From the NCBI RefSeq assembly GCF_024399415.1, contig NZ_CP029257.1:457501-521500 (forward strand): 64,000 nt of DNA. The letters run 5' to 3'. Below, in pieces: positions 9,168 to 19,245 of the stretch; position 1 is the first letter of the stretch; every line of letters begins with the position of its first letter. Made by a program: the position numbers and the translations under genes. Below the pieces are notes generated by a model. It ran no database searches. It saw nothing but the letters and a program-made list of their open reading frames with translations, and was not told the DNA's origin. The DNA comes from Streptococcus oralis (GTDB taxonomy: Bacteria; Bacillota; Bacilli; Lactobacillales; Streptococcaceae).

Positions 9168-10058
9168 ATGAGTTCTAAAACATCTATCTGGTTAGCTTTT
9201 TTCTTAAATTTAAGCTATGCGATAGTCGAGTTTATCGCAGGAGGAATCTTTGGTTCGAGTGCAGTTCTTGCTGATTCTGTTCATGACTTGGGAGATGCTA
9301 TAGCCATTGGCATCTCAGCCTTTTTAGAAACAATTTCAAACCGTGAAGAAGATAGGCAGTACACCTTGGGTTACAAACGTTTTAGTCTTTTAGGGGCCAT
9401 GCTAACGGCTGTGATTCTTATGATAGGGTCTGTCCTAGTGATTTTGGAAAATATCACAAAGATCGTTCACCCTCAACCCGTTAATGAAAATGGTATCCTC
9501 TGGCTGGGAATCATTGCAGTGGCTATTAATGTGCTAGCTAGTCTAGTAGTCCGTAAAGGAAAGACAAAGAACGAGTCAATTCTTAGCTTGCATTTTTTGG
9601 AAGACACTCTTGGTTGGTTGGCCGTCATCCTAATGGCGATTATCCTTCGGTATACAGACTGGTATATCCTTGATCCGCTTTTGTCTCTAGTTATTTCTAT
9701 CTTTATTCTATCGAAAGCCATTCCTCGCTTTTGGAGCGCGCTAAAAATTTTCCTAGATGCTGTGCCAGAAGGGGTCGAGACAAGTGATTTGGAGAAAGAT
9801 TTAGAGGCTCTACCCAATGTCAAAAGTGTCAACCAACTTAGCATTTGGTCCATGGACGGTTTAGAGAACAATGCTGTTGTCCACATTTGTATCTGGGATT
9901 GGGAACAGATGATGGAGACCAAAGAAGTGGTGCGTCAATTTTTAGAAGAAAGAGGCGTGCAGAATATCACTATTGAAGTGGATAGCAGTCAAAGCAATCA
10001 TGCGCAACATAAGCGGAGGGTGAGAGAATTAGAGCAGAAGCATGGGCATCATCATTAG
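9168..10058 (+). CDS. czcD: CzcD, zinc/cobalt cation-diffusion efflux protein
   Basis: A 296-residue cation diffusion facilitator with six predicted membrane helices in residues 1-195 and a cytosolic domain after that. Metal-site residues are visible in helix 2 (ADSVHDLGDA, near residues 36-45) and in helix 5 (HFLEDTLGW). The C-terminus ends in a His-rich tail (KHGHHH), common in zinc exporters. An AAAGGAGGG ribosome site precedes the ATG. The divergent SczA regulator and intervening palindrome point to zinc induction. Export of excess Zn2+ by proton exchange is the known family role. Confidence 0.9.
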   Translation: MSSKTSIWLAFFLNLSYAIVEFIAGGIFGSSAVLADSVHDLGDAIAIGISAFLETISNREEDRQYTLGYKRFSLLGAMLTAVILMIGSVLVILENITKIVHPQPVNENGILWLGIIAVAINVLASLVVRKGKTKNESILSLHFLEDTLGWLAVILMAIILRYTDWYILDPLLSLVISIFILSKAIPRFWSALKIFLDAVPEGVETSDLEKDLEALPNVKSVNQLSIWSMDGLENNAVVHICIWDWEQMMETKEVVRQFLEERGVQNITIEVDSSQSNHAQHKRRVRELEQKHGHHH

Positions 10059-10059
10059 A

Positions 10060-10085
10060 AAAACGACCTCGCTAGAGGTCGTTTT
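10060..10085. terminator. Bidirectional terminator between czcD and galR
   Basis: AAAACGACCTC and GAGGTCGTTTT form an 11-bp stem with a four-base loop between convergent genes. Confidence 0.9.
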
Positions 10086-10091
10086 GTTATC

Positions 10092-11123
<1,032 letters not shown>

Positions 11124-11149
11124 TCATATTTTTCTTATTTTTACCTATT

Positions 11150-11221
11150 TTTTAGTAAAACTTTAGTAAAAAGGATTGACCTTGGTAAAAACCTTGGATA
11201 CAATAGAAGAAAACGATTACA
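11150..11221 (+). promoter_or_regulatory. galK promoter with GalR-type operators and a cre site
   Basis: TTGACC (11176-11181) and TACAAT (11199-11204) are 17 bases apart. Just upstream are two TTTAGTAAAA motifs, each near-symmetric (11151-11160 and 11162-11171), good candidates for GalR. Downstream of the -10, AGAAAACGATTACA at 11208-11221 matches the CcpA cre consensus at all but the first position, so glucose repression at the transcription start is likely. Confidence 0.65.
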
Positions 11222-11260
11222 CGTTAAGGTGGCTTAACGGACAGTCAAAGGAGAATTCAT

Positions 11261-12439
11261 ATGACACAACATCTTACTGCTGAAGCCCTTCGTAAAGACT
11301 TTCTTGCCGTTTTTGGTCAAGAAGCAGACCAAACCTTCTTTTCACCAGGTCGCATCAATTTGATTGGTGAACACACGGACTACAATGGCGGGCACGTTTT
11401 TCCAGCTGCTATTTCCTTGGGAACATACGGTGCAGCTCGCAAGCGTGACGACCAAGTCTTGCGTTTCTACTCAGCTAACTTTGAGGACAAAGGTATCATC
11501 GAAGTGCCTCTTGCTGACCTCAAATTTGAAAAAGATCACAGCTGGACCAACTATCCAAAAGGGGTTCTTCATTTCTTGCAAGAAGCTGGACATGTGATTG
11601 ACAAAGGGTTTGATTTTTATGTTTATGGGAATATCCCAAATGGTTCTGGCTTGTCTTCATCAGCATCTTTGGAACTCTTGACAGGGGTCGTTGCAGAGCA
11701 TCTCTTTGATTTAAAACTAGACCGTTTGGATTTGGTTAAAATCGGAAAACAAACAGAAAACAACTTTATCGGAGTCAACTCTGGTATCATGGACCAGTTT
11801 GCTATCGGTATGGGTGCTGACCAACGTGCCATTTACCTGGATACCAACACCTTGGAGTATGACTTGGTGCCACTTGATTTGAAGGACAATGTCGTTGTTA
11901 TCATGAACACCAACAAACGTCGTGAACTGGCGGACTCTAAGTACAATGAACGTCGTGATGAGTGTGAAAAAGCAGTAGAAGAATTGCAAGCTGCCTTGGA
12001 TATTCAGACCTTGGGTGAATTGGATGAGTGGGCCTTTGACCAATATAGCTATCTGATTAAAGACGAAAATCGCTTAAAACGAGCTCGCCATGCTGTGCTT
12101 GAAAACCAACGTACTCTTAAAGCTCAAGCAGCCCTTCAAGCAGGTGATTTGGAAACATTTGGTCGCTTGATGAATGCTTCTCACGTTTCTCTAGAACATG
12201 ACTATGAAGTAACTGGCTTGGAATTGGATACCCTTGTTCATACGGCTTGGGCACAAGAAGGTGTTCTGGGTGCTCGTATGACAGGGGCAGGATTTGGTGG
12301 CTGTGCCATTGCCTTGGTGCGAAAAGATGCTGTTGAGGCCTTTAAGGAAGCTGTAGGCAAGCACTACGAGGAAGTAGTTGGATACGCTCCAAGCTTCTAT
12401 ATCGCTGAGGTTGCAGGTGGCACTCGCGTCCTTGACTAG
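11261..12439 (+). CDS. galK: Galactokinase
   Basis: A 392-residue GHMP kinase that phosphorylates galactose to galactose-1-phosphate. The signature [15 protein letters not shown] (residues ~30-44), ATP-binding [11 protein letters not shown] (~128-138), and late glycine loop [13 protein letters not shown] (~345) are all present. Length is normal. An AAAGGAG site precedes the ATG. It is followed after 15 bases by galT, forming the Leloir operon. Confidence 0.95.
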   Translation: MTQHLTAEALRKDFLAVFGQEADQTFFSPGRINLIGEHTDYNGGHVFPAAISLGTYGAARKRDDQVLRFYSANFEDKGIIEVPLADLKFEKDHSWTNYPKGVLHFLQEAGHVIDKGFDFYVYGNIPNGSGLSSSASLELLTGVVAEHLFDLKLDRLDLVKIGKQTENNFIGVNSGIMDQFAIGMGADQRAIYLDTNTLEYDLVPLDLKDNVVVIMNTNKRRELADSKYNERRDECEKAVEELQAALDIQTLGELDEWAFDQYSYLIKDENRLKRARHAVLENQRTLKAQAALQAGDLETFGRLMNASHVSLEHDYEVTGLELDTLVHTAWAQEGVLGARMTGAGFGGCAIALVRKDAVEAFKEAVGKHYEEVVGYAPSFYIAEVAGGTRVLD

Positions 12440-12454
12440 TTAAAAGGAGGCTCT

Positions 12455-13939
12455 ATGGTGACCTTAGTAGATAAATTTGTAACACACGTTATTGCTGAAA
12501 GTTCATTTGAGGAAATGGATCGAATCTACCTAACCAATCGTGTCTTGGCACGAGTGGGAGATGGTGTTTTGGAGGTTGAGACTGATCTAGATGAGTTGAT
12601 TGACCTCAAGGACCAGTTGGTCGAGAAAGCGGTTCGATTAGAGACGATTGAGGATAGTCAGACTGCGCGTGAAATCCTCGGTGCTGAACTGATGGACTTG
12701 GTGACCCCTTGTCCAAGTCAGGTTAATCGTGACTTTTGGACAACCTACGCCCAATCTCCCGAACAGGCGATAGCGGATTTTTACCAGCTCAGCCAGAAAA
12801 ACGACTATATCAAGCTCAAGGCTATTTCTAAGAATATCGCTTATCGCGTTCCATCAGACTATGGAGAGCTTGAGATTACCATCAACCTCTCTAAGCCTGA
12901 AAAGGATCCAAAGGAGATTGCGGCAGCTAAGTTGGTTCAAGCTAGCAATTACCCACAGTGTCAGCTTTGTCTAGAGAACGAAGGCTACCATGGTCGGGTT
13001 AACCACCCAGCTCGCAGCAATCACCGCATTATCCGTTTTGAAATGGCTGGTCAGGAGTGGGGCTTCCAGTATTCGCCCTATGCTTATTTTAATGAGCACT
13101 GTATCTTCTTAGATGGTCAGCATCGACCTATGGCCATTAGTCATCAGAGCTTTGAGCGTCTGCTGGCTATTGTAGAGCAGTTTCCTGGCTATTTTGCAGG
13201 CTCTAATGCCGACCTGCCAATCGTGGGAGGCTCTATTCTGACTCATGATCACTATCAAGGAGGCCGTCACGTGTTTCCTATGGAATTGGCTCCCCTGCAA
13301 AAGACTTTCTGTTTTGCTGGTTTTGAGCAGGTCAAGGCTGGGATTGTCAAGTGGCCTATGTCAGTGCTTCGTTTGACTTCGGATTCCAAAGAGGATTTGA
13401 TCAACTTGGCTGATAAGATTTTGCAGGAATGGCGCCAGTATTCAGATTCTGAAGTGCAGATTTTAGCAGAGACAGACGGGAGACCGCATCACACTATCAC
13501 ACCGATTGCGCGTAAGCGTGATGGACAGTTTGAATTGGACTTGGTCTTGCGGGACAATCAGACTTCGGCAGAGCATCCGGATGGCATCTATCATCCCCAC
13601 AAGGATGTTCAACATATCAAGAAGGAAAATATCGGCTTGATTGAGGTCATGGGCTTGGCTATCTTACCACCTCGTTTGAAAGCGGAAGTGGAGCAAGTTG
13701 CAAGCTACCTTGTGGGAGATGGTGAAGCGGTTGCTGCTTATCATCAGGAATGGGCAGACCAGCTTAAAGCCCAACATCTGGACCTAGCAGATAAAGAAAA
13801 AGCCCTTGAAATCGTCAAGGACTCTGTGGGTGCTATTTTTGCACGTGTTTTGGAGGATGCAGGAGTTTACAAGCAGACGGAACAAGGACAGGAAGCCTTT
13901 ATGCGCTTTGTAGAACAGGTCGGAATTTTGCCAGACTAA
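12455..13939 (+). CDS. galT: UDP-glucose-hexose-1-phosphate uridylyltransferase (GalT class II)
   Basis: A 494-residue GalT of the Firmicutes class II type, which transfers UMP between UDP-glucose and galactose-1-phosphate. Recognisable segments are [21 protein letters not shown] (near 169) and the [10 protein letters not shown] active-site region with histidines (near 264). Ribosome site AAAGGAGG lies upstream. A galE gene is not in the window, so the epimerase must be encoded elsewhere. Confidence 0.93.
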   Translation: MVTLVDKFVTHVIAESSFEEMDRIYLTNRVLARVGDGVLEVETDLDELIDLKDQLVEKAVRLETIEDSQTAREILGAELMDLVTPCPSQVNRDFWTTYAQSPEQAIADFYQLSQKNDYIKLKAISKNIAYRVPSDYGELEITINLSKPEKDPKEIAAAKLVQASNYPQCQLCLENEGYHGRVNHPARSNHRIIRFEMAGQEWGFQYSPYAYFNEHCIFLDGQHRPMAISHQSFERLLAIVEQFPGYFAGSNADLPIVGGSILTHDHYQGGRHVFPMELAPLQKTFCFAGFEQVKAGIVKWPMSVLRLTSDSKEDLINLADKILQEWRQYSDSEVQILAETDGRPHHTITPIARKRDGQFELDLVLRDNQTSAEHPDGIYHPHKDVQHIKKENIGLIEVMGLAILPPRLKAEVEQVASYLVGDGEAVAAYHQEWADQLKAQHLDLADKEKALEIVKDSVGAIFARVLEDAGVYKQTEQGQEAFMRFVEQVGILPD

Positions 13940-13950
13940 GAGCTTTCTCC

Positions 13951-13979
13951 TTGCACAGTCCTATAAAAAGTAGTATCAT
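13951..13979 (+). promoter_or_regulatory. Promoter of the thioesterase gene
   Basis: TTGCAC (13951-13956) and TATCAT (13974-13979) with a 17-base spacer, about 30 bases before the start codon. Confidence 0.55.
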
Positions 13980-14008
13980 AGTGTCGTTTGAACTATCAGG
14001 AGGAAACG

Positions 14009-14413
14009 ATGAAAGATTTTCATTTTGACGCTATATCTGCCTTTGAAAATTACGAAATAGAAAAAATGAGAGATGGTCATGTCGTGGTGACGACAAAAGT
14101 AGTGGACTCGTCGCTCAACTACTATGGCAATGCCCATGGTGGCTATCTCTTCACCCTTTGTGACCAAATCAGTGGTTTGGTGGTCATCTCGCTGGGGCTT
14201 GATGGAGTGACGCTCCAGTCCTCTATCAACTACCTCAAGGCAGGAAAACTCGACGATGTGCTGACCATTAAAGGAGAATGTGTCCATCAAGGTCGCACAA
14301 CCTGTGTAGTGGATGTGGATATCACCAATCAAGAAGGCAGAAATGTCTGCAAAGCCACCTTTACCATGTTTGTCACAGGCCAGCGGTCAGAAGAAAGACA
14401 GGTAAGGATATAG
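14009..14413 (+). CDS. PaaI-type hotdog-fold acyl-CoA thioesterase
   Basis: A 134-residue single hotdog domain with the PaaI-family signature NAHGGYLFTLCDQISG, including the catalytic Asp in the helix and the preceding HGG turn, and QSSINYLKAGKLDDVL downstream. It probably hydrolyses an acyl-CoA; the substrate is unknown. Start 14009 is chosen because AGGAGGAAACG lies directly before it; the TTG at 13988 has none. It stands alone between its own promoter and a terminator. Confidence 0.8.
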   Translation: MKDFHFDAISAFENYEIEKMRDGHVVVTTKVVDSSLNYYGNAHGGYLFTLCDQISGLVVISLGLDGVTLQSSINYLKAGKLDDVLTIKGECVHQGRTTCVVDVDITNQEGRNVCKATFTMFVTGQRSEERQVRI

Positions 14414-14420
14414 ATAAACA

Positions 14421-14444
14421 AAAAAGAGGCTCCCACCTCTTTTT
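14421..14444. terminator. Bidirectional terminator between thioesterase and pbuX
   Basis: AAAAAGAGG and CCTCTTTTT form a 9-bp stem around a six-base loop between convergent genes. Confidence 0.85.
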
Positions 14445-14445
14445 C

Positions 14446-15708
14446 TTATTTCTTTTTCCGGTTTAGGACGGCATTGAGTACAATGGCCAGTAAGCTGGCT
14501 ACGACGATTCCGTTTGAGAAGAACATTTGGAAGGCTGTCGGCATGCTGACGAAGAGATTACTATTGTTGAGTCCGACACCTGCAGCGATTGAAACTGCTG
14601 CGATAAGGAAGTTATGTTCATTGTTAGCAAAGTCAACGCGGGCAAGGATTTGCATCCCTTGAAGGGAAACAAAGCCAAACATCACCAGCATGGCCCCTCC
14701 AAGGACAGGGCTTGGAATGATTTGGGCGAGGGCTCCAAACTTAGGAAGGAGTCCAAGGAGGACTAGGAAACCAGCTGCGTAGTAGATTGGCAGACGGGTC
14801 TTGATACCTGATAATTTAACCAAACCAACGTTTTGTGAAAATCCTGTGTAAGGGAAGGTGTTAAAGATTCCTCCGAGAAGTACGGCCAAACCTTCTGCGC
14901 GGTAACCGTTGCGAAGGCGTGTGCTGTCGATTGGGTCATTGGTAATATCAGACAAGGCCAGATAAACACCAGTGGATTCAACCATAGACACCGTTGCAAT
15001 GATACACATCATGACAATAGAAGAGATTTCAAAAGTTGGCATCCCAAAGTAGAGTGGAGTTGGGACATGGACAAGCGGTGCTGCCGCAACAGGGGAGAAA
15101 TCTACCAAGCCCATGGTAGCAGCAATGGCAGTTCCAACGACCAACCCAATCAAAATCGAAATCGACTTAATAAATCCTTTGGTAAAGATGTTGATCAAGA
15201 GGATAGTCAAAACAGTGATAGCTGCAAGCAAAAGGCTTTGACCAGTTGGCTCTGGAACATTATTTCCCATATTTCCGATAGCGACTGGAATCAGGGTCAA
15301 TCCAATCGTGGTAATAACAGATCCTGTTACGATAGATGGGAAGAGATTGGCTACTTTTGAGAAAATACCTGAAATCAGAACTACATAAATCCCAGAAACG
15401 ATAAGGGCACCAAACATAGCACCGCTACCGTGACTTTGCCCAATCATAATCAAAGGAGCGACGGATTGGAAGGCAACTCCGAGAACGACTGGTAGTCCAA
15501 TCCCAAAGTATTTGTTGAGTTGGAGTTGGAGGAAGGTCGCCACCCCACACATGAAGATATCGGTAGAAATCAGGTAGGTCAATTGCTCAGCTGAATAGCC
15601 CAGAGCTGTCGCAATCATGATGGGAACCAGGATGGATCCTGAGTACATGGCTAGTAAGTGCTGTAAGCCAAGAACGGCTGCTTGTGAGTGTTTTTCTTGT
15701 TTTTGCAT
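14446..15708 (-). CDS. pbuX: Xanthine permease PbuX
   Basis: A 420-residue NCS2-family nucleobase transporter with about 12-14 hydrophobic segments. The N-terminus (LGLQHLLAMYSGSILVPIMIA) and the FNTFPYTGFSQNVGLVKLSGIKTR region near residue 280 are diagnostic for xanthine/uracil permeases. It shares one base with the stop of xpt, so the two are translationally coupled, and both are governed by the guanine riboswitch upstream. It imports xanthine (proton coupled) for salvage by Xpt. Confidence 0.93.
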   Translation of the reverse strand: MQKQEKHSQAAVLGLQHLLAMYSGSILVPIMIATALGYSAEQLTYLISTDIFMCGVATFLQLQLNKYFGIGLPVVLGVAFQSVAPLIMIGQSHGSGAMFGALIVSGIYVVLISGIFSKVANLFPSIVTGSVITTIGLTLIPVAIGNMGNNVPEPTGQSLLLAAITVLTILLINIFTKGFIKSISILIGLVVGTAIAATMGLVDFSPVAAAPLVHVPTPLYFGMPTFEISSIVMMCIIATVSMVESTGVYLALSDITNDPIDSTRLRNGYRAEGLAVLLGGIFNTFPYTGFSQNVGLVKLSGIKTRLPIYYAAGFLVLLGLLPKFGALAQIIPSPVLGGAMLVMFGFVSLQGMQILARVDFANNEHNFLIAAVSIAAGVGLNNSNLFVSMPTAFQMFFSNGIVVASLLAIVLNAVLNRKKK

Positions 15709-16289
15709 TAGAGATCTGCCTCCTTAAATACGACCTGACCATTTTCAAAACGATCCAAACGGGCCAGTGATAGGACGGGATATCCTGCTTTTTCAAGCAA
15801 ATCACGACCATCTTGGAAAGATTTTTCAATCACAATACCAATCGCTTCAACTTTTGCTCCGGCTTGTTCGATGATTTGGATCAAGCCTTTGGCAGCTTGT
15901 CCATTTGCTAGGAAATCATCGATAATCAAGACCTTGTCCTCTGGTGAGAGGAATTTTCCAGCGATGGAAACGGTGCTGGTCACCTGCTTGGTAAAGGAGT
16001 AGACTTGGGCGGTTAAGATGCCTTCGTTCATGGTGATGTTTTTAGCTTTCTTGGCGAAAATCATGGGAACATTTAAAGCTTCAGCTGTAAAAACGGCTGG
16101 GGCAATACCTGACGCTTCAATGGTTACGACCTTGGTAATGCCAGCAGAAGCGAATTTTTCCGCAAAAACCTTACCAATCTCTCGCATCAAGCTAAAGTCA
16201 ACTTGGTGGGTTAAAAAGGAATCCACCTTGAGGATGTTGTCACCCAAGATATGCCCATCCTTGAGGATGCGCTCTTCTAATAATTTCAT
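15708..16289 (-). CDS. xpt: Xanthine phosphoribosyltransferase
   Basis: A 193-residue type I phosphoribosyltransferase converting xanthine plus PRPP to XMP. The PRPP loop [17 protein letters not shown] (near residues 123-139) and the N-terminal [12 protein letters not shown] are typical. AGGAGGTCTT ribosome site. First gene of the xpt-pbuX operon. Confidence 0.95.
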   Translation of the reverse strand: MKLLEERILKDGHILGDNILKVDSFLTHQVDFSLMREIGKVFAEKFASAGITKVVTIEASGIAPAVFTAEALNVPMIFAKKAKNITMNEGILTAQVYSFTKQVTSTVSIAGKFLSPEDKVLIIDDFLANGQAAKGLIQIIEQAGAKVEAIGIVIEKSFQDGRDLLEKAGYPVLSLARLDRFENGQVVFKEADL

Positions 16290-16351
16290 AAGACCTCCTA
16301 AAGTCTAAAAGATACTTCATTTGCTTGTCTAGAGTTTCTAGCAAGAAATAG

Positions 16352-16488
16352 AAAAAGGACCTACTTAATCCCCTAAGTAAGTCCCCAAAATAGGCATGGC
16401 CAACACCATACCTTCAGCTGACATACTCATTGTTAGGTGTTACGGCACCTTGTAGAAACGTCGTGCCAATTCACGACATAAACAAGTA
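16352..16488 (-). promoter_or_regulatory. Guanine (purine) riboswitch with transcription terminator
   Basis: The aptamer runs 16488 to 16424 on the minus strand. P1 pairs TACTTGTT with AATGAGTA; P2 is TCGTG/CACGA; the GTTTCTAC junction follows; P3 is AGGTG/CACCT. The base before the 3' P1 strand is C (AAC-AATGAGTA), the C74 position that specifies guanine rather than adenine. Downstream, GGACTTACTTA pairs with TAAGTAGGTCC and precedes T5 (16384-16352): the off-state terminator. It controls xpt-pbuX. Confidence 0.9.
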
Positions 16489-16529
16489 AAATGATATTCA
16501 ATTTTAAACAGGTTACTGCCAATGTTTTT

Positions 16530-16558
16530 ATTTTACACCAATTAGCTTTATAAATCAA
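16530..16558 (-). promoter_or_regulatory. xpt promoter
   Basis: On the minus strand TTGATT and TAAAAT are separated by 17 bases with a TG before the -10, about 35 bases upstream of the riboswitch aptamer. Confidence 0.6.
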
Positions 16559-16592
16559 ATATTTTGTTAGCAAATAGTTCATAAAAGCGAAC

Positions 16593-16636
16593 GAATAAAA
16601 GGCTGCAACGCTAGAAAGTATTGTAGCCTTTTATTC
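16593..16636. terminator. Hairpin terminator after the VOC gene
   Basis: GAATAAAAGGCTGCAA (16593-16608) pairs with TTGTAGCCTTTTATTC (16621-16636), 16 bp with one G-U. Confidence 0.8.
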
Positions 16637-16638
16637 TT

Positions 16639-17025
16639 CTATTCGCTAAATCTTAAAAAATAACCATCTGGATCCAAAACGGCAAATTCGTGAGGATAGA
16701 TGTAGTGATCCCCAACACGAAATGTTCTCTTAGTCAAAGGACGATAAATAGGATAGTCAGCTTCCAGCAGTTTTTGGTGGAGCTGTGGGACATCTTCAAT
16801 GCCAAAGGAAATATTGACACCGCGCCCGAAAGGATAGGTTAGTTGGGCTAATTCTTCTGTGCTGCCTTCTTCTAGCATAAGTTGGCAGTCTTCAAGCGAG
16901 AGGAAGAGAAATTTCTCCTCTGGACGCTCGTATTCGACAGAAAATCCCAGCAAGTCGCAGTAGAAGTGGCGTGACTTTTCGAGGTCAGATACTACAAATT
17001 CAGGAATGACAGCTTGATAGTCCAT
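16639..17025 (-). CDS. VOC-family (glyoxalase/bleomycin-resistance-like) protein
   Basis: A 128-residue protein with the two-module VOC fold: IPEFVVSDLEKSRHFYCDLLGF at the start and HEFAVLDPDGYFLRFSE at the end, the usual metal-ligand Glu/His regions. It could bind a hydrophobic drug or act on a small metabolite; the substrate is unknown. It follows exoA by 11 bases and is probably cotranscribed. Confidence 0.8.
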   Translation of the reverse strand: MDYQAVIPEFVVSDLEKSRHFYCDLLGFSVEYERPEEKFLFLSLEDCQLMLEEGSTEELAQLTYPFGRGVNISFGIEDVPQLHQKLLEADYPIYRPLTKRTFRVGDHYIYPHEFAVLDPDGYFLRFSE

Positions 17026-17036
17026 TAGCTTTCTCC

Positions 17037-17864
17037 TTAAAGTTCAATTTCCAATACAATCGGCGTATGGTCTTGACGCGCACCTGAGTCAATCATGTCA
17101 GACTTGGTCACCTTGTCAGCCACGCGGTTGCTAGTGAGCCAGTAGTCGATTCTCCAGCCTGTATTGTTGATTTTAGAAGTCTTGCTACGTTGGGCCCACC
17201 AAGTATAACGTTCTGGGACATCGCCGTGAATATGGCGGAAGGTGTCAGTAAATCCAGTTGCCAAGAGGTTGGTAAATCCAGCACGCTCCTCGTCTGTAAA
17301 TCCTGGTGAACGGCGGTTGCTGGCAGGATTTGCAAGGTCGATTTCCTTGTGAGCTACGTTGTAGTCTCCAGTCGCAAGGACTGGTTTTTCTTTGTCTAGT
17401 TGCGCCAAATACTCAGCATATTTGACATCCCAGACTTGGCGTTCTTCCAAGCGTTTGAGCCCATCACCAGCGTTTGGAGTGTAAACTTGCGTTACGAAAA
17501 ATGTATCAAATTCCAAGGTGATGATGCGGCCTTCCAAATCCATGGTAGAAGGAGCACCGATTTCTGGGAAGCTAATCGTTGGTGTGAGTTCTTTCTTATA
17601 GAGGAACATGGTTCCAGCGTAGCCTTTGCGAGCAGGTTCTTGAGAGGAACGCCAAGTGTTTTCATAACCTGGGAAGAGTTCTTCAAGCACTTCTATGTGT
17701 TTCTTAGTAGGGCCCTTGGCAGAAAGCTTGGTTTCTTGGATAGCGATAATATCAGCATTTTCGGCTACCAAGGTTTGTAGGACTTCTTGGGACAATTTTG
17801 CACGAGCTGAGTCGCTCGTTAGGGCTGCATTGAGGGAATCAATATTCCATGATATGAGTTTCAT
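17037..17864 (-). CDS. exoA: Exodeoxyribonuclease III / AP endonuclease ExoA
   Basis: A 275-residue enzyme of the ExoIII/APE1 family that cleaves DNA at abasic sites in base-excision repair. Active-site segments are in order: MKLISWNIDSLNA (Asn), IIAIQETKLS (metal Glu), GDYNVAHKEIDL (Asp/Asn) and the C-terminal RQDHTPIVLEIEL (catalytic Asp-His). Start 17864 is chosen for the MKLISWN start with AAGGTAAG upstream; the frame extends further to 17927 without good support. Confidence 0.93.
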   Translation of the reverse strand: MKLISWNIDSLNAALTSDSARAKLSQEVLQTLVAENADIIAIQETKLSAKGPTKKHIEVLEELFPGYENTWRSSQEPARKGYAGTMFLYKKELTPTISFPEIGAPSTMDLEGRIITLEFDTFFVTQVYTPNAGDGLKRLEERQVWDVKYAEYLAQLDKEKPVLATGDYNVAHKEIDLANPASNRRSPGFTDEERAGFTNLLATGFTDTFRHIHGDVPERYTWWAQRSKTSKINNTGWRIDYWLTSNRVADKVTKSDMIDSGARQDHTPIVLEIEL

Positions 17865-17997
17865 AAACTTACCTTTTTCATTCAGATTACAGACTATATT
17901 ATACCAAAAAAAGGCGCATTTCCCCAACGTATGGTTTGAAAAATCACCCTCTTTCGTTTATAATTAAGAATGATTTTATGAAAGGGAGTGAAAATAC

Positions 17998-18453
17998 ATG
18001 AAATTCTATTCTTATGACTATGTCCTCAGCCAAATCGGTCAGCAAAATGGCATCATGATTGGTTTAGGGATTGTTTTATTAGCTGTGACAGGATTTTTAG
18101 CTTTCAAGGCTTATCATGATAAAAAGGGGACCAAATTTCGTGAGTTGGTCATGATTTCAGCCTTGACCTTATTAGCTCTCCTTTTAGTCAGCATCACGAC
18201 TTATCAAAACAATCAAGTTTCTAATAATAAATTTCAAGCTTCACTTCATTTCATCGAGCTTGTTTCCAAAGAATTGGGAGTAGACAAGTCAGAGGTCTAT
18301 GTCAATACTTCTGCGGATACTGATGGCGCACTTATCAAGGTAGGAGATCACTATTATCGTGCCTTGAACGGAAGTGAGCCAGACAAGTACCTGCTAGAGA
18401 AAGTGGAATTGTATAAAACAGATGCAATTGAACTGGTGGAGGTGAACAAATGA
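17998..18453 (+). CDS. DUF3290 membrane protein
   Basis: A 151-residue protein with two N-terminal membrane helices (residues ~20-38 and 50-68) and an extracytoplasmic C-terminal domain. DUF3290 genes sit next to DUF421/YetF genes in many streptococci, as here, where the two overlap by four bases (ATGA). Function unknown; a paired membrane function with the next protein is inferred from the coupling. Confidence 0.8.
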   Translation: MKFYSYDYVLSQIGQQNGIMIGLGIVLLAVTGFLAFKAYHDKKGTKFRELVMISALTLLALLLVSITTYQNNQVSNNKFQASLHFIELVSKELGVDKSEVYVNTSADTDGALIKVGDHYYRALNGSEPDKYLLEKVELYKTDAIELVEVNK

Positions 18454-19085
18454 CACTCAATTATATCGAAATTTTAATCAAACTAGCCTTGGGTCTCTTT
18501 TCTCTTGTTTTCGTAATTAATGTGACAGGAAAGGGCAACCTAGCGCCTAACTCAGCAATAGATCAAATTCAGAACTATGTACTCGGGGGGATCATCGGTG
18601 GGGTGATTTACAATAGTGCCATCAGTATCCTTCAGTATGCAGTTATCTTGATCATGTGGACCATTCTGGTCTTGACTCTCAAATGGCTTAACAACAATAT
18701 TCACTTTGTGAAACGTTTAATTGATGGGAAGCCAACCCTGCTCATCAAAAATGGGAAGATTGATCCAGAAGCCTGCCGTTCGGTTGGTTTATCAGCAGCG
18801 GACGTAGCACTTAAGCTCCGTAGCCAGGGAATTTTCCAAATGAAACAAGTTAAACGCGCTATGCAGGAGCAGAACGGTCAACTTATCGTAGTCCAAATGG
18901 GAGATGAGAATCCCAAGTATCCTGTTGTCACAGACGGTGTTATCCAAGTCGAAATTTTGGAGACCATTGGTCGCAGCGAAGAATGGCTACTTGATAACCT
19001 CAGCAAACAAGGGTATGACAATGTTGTCAATATCTTTATCGCTGAGTATGACAAGGGTGTCGTCTCAGTCGTAACTTATGAATAA
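18450..19085 (+). CDS. DUF421 (YetF-like) membrane protein
   Basis: A 211-residue protein with three hydrophobic helices in the first 90 residues and the YetF-type cytosolic domain after (KPTLLIKNGKIDPEACRSVGLSAADVALKLRSQGI), which is the most conserved part of DUF421. Translation is coupled to the DUF3290 gene. YetF relatives in Bacillus are spore/stress membrane proteins; no function can be assigned here. Confidence 0.8.
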   Translation: MTLNYIEILIKLALGLFSLVFVINVTGKGNLAPNSAIDQIQNYVLGGIIGGVIYNSAISILQYAVILIMWTILVLTLKWLNNNIHFVKRLIDGKPTLLIKNGKIDPEACRSVGLSAADVALKLRSQGIFQMKQVKRAMQEQNGQLIVVQMGDENPKYPVVTDGVIQVEILETIGRSEEWLLDNLSKQGYDNVVNIFIAEYDKGVVSVVTYE

Positions 19086-19087
19086 GA

Positions 19088-19220
19088 AAAACCTGGGGTC
19101 TTGTACTCTTCAAAAATCAAATTCAAACTGCGTCAACGTCGCCTTGCCGTACTCAAGTACAGCCTGCGGCTAGTTTCCTAGTTTGCTCTTTGATTTTCAT
19201 TGAGTCTTGGCCTCAGGTTT
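19088..19220 (+). terminator. Terminator hairpin split by a BOX element
   Basis: AAACCTGGGG (from 19089) and CCTCAGGTTT (19211-19220) can pair over 10 positions with one G-U, but are now separated by about 110 bases of BOX repeat. GTCTTG occurs on both sides of the BOX (19098-19103 and 19204-19209). Confidence 0.5.
19104..19205. repeat. BOX element (boxA-boxC, no boxB)
   Basis: The left half contains CGTCAACGTCGCCTTGCCGTA, one base off the sequence targeted by the common BOX-A1R fingerprinting primer, so it is boxA. The right half (GCGGCTAGTTTCCTAG, then TTTGATTTTCATTGAGT) is boxC. Ends are imperfect inverted repeats. The total length of about 102 bp fits an A-C element without boxB. BOX is typical of S. 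pneumoniae and close relatives. Confidence 0.85.
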
Positions 19221-19245
19221 CCATTTGCAATCAGAAAGGGATTTT

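Noticed and set aside
19104..19205. RUP element
   Set aside because: I first considered RUP, but the BOX-A1R-like core and the GCGGCTAG...ATTGAGT end identify boxA and boxC.
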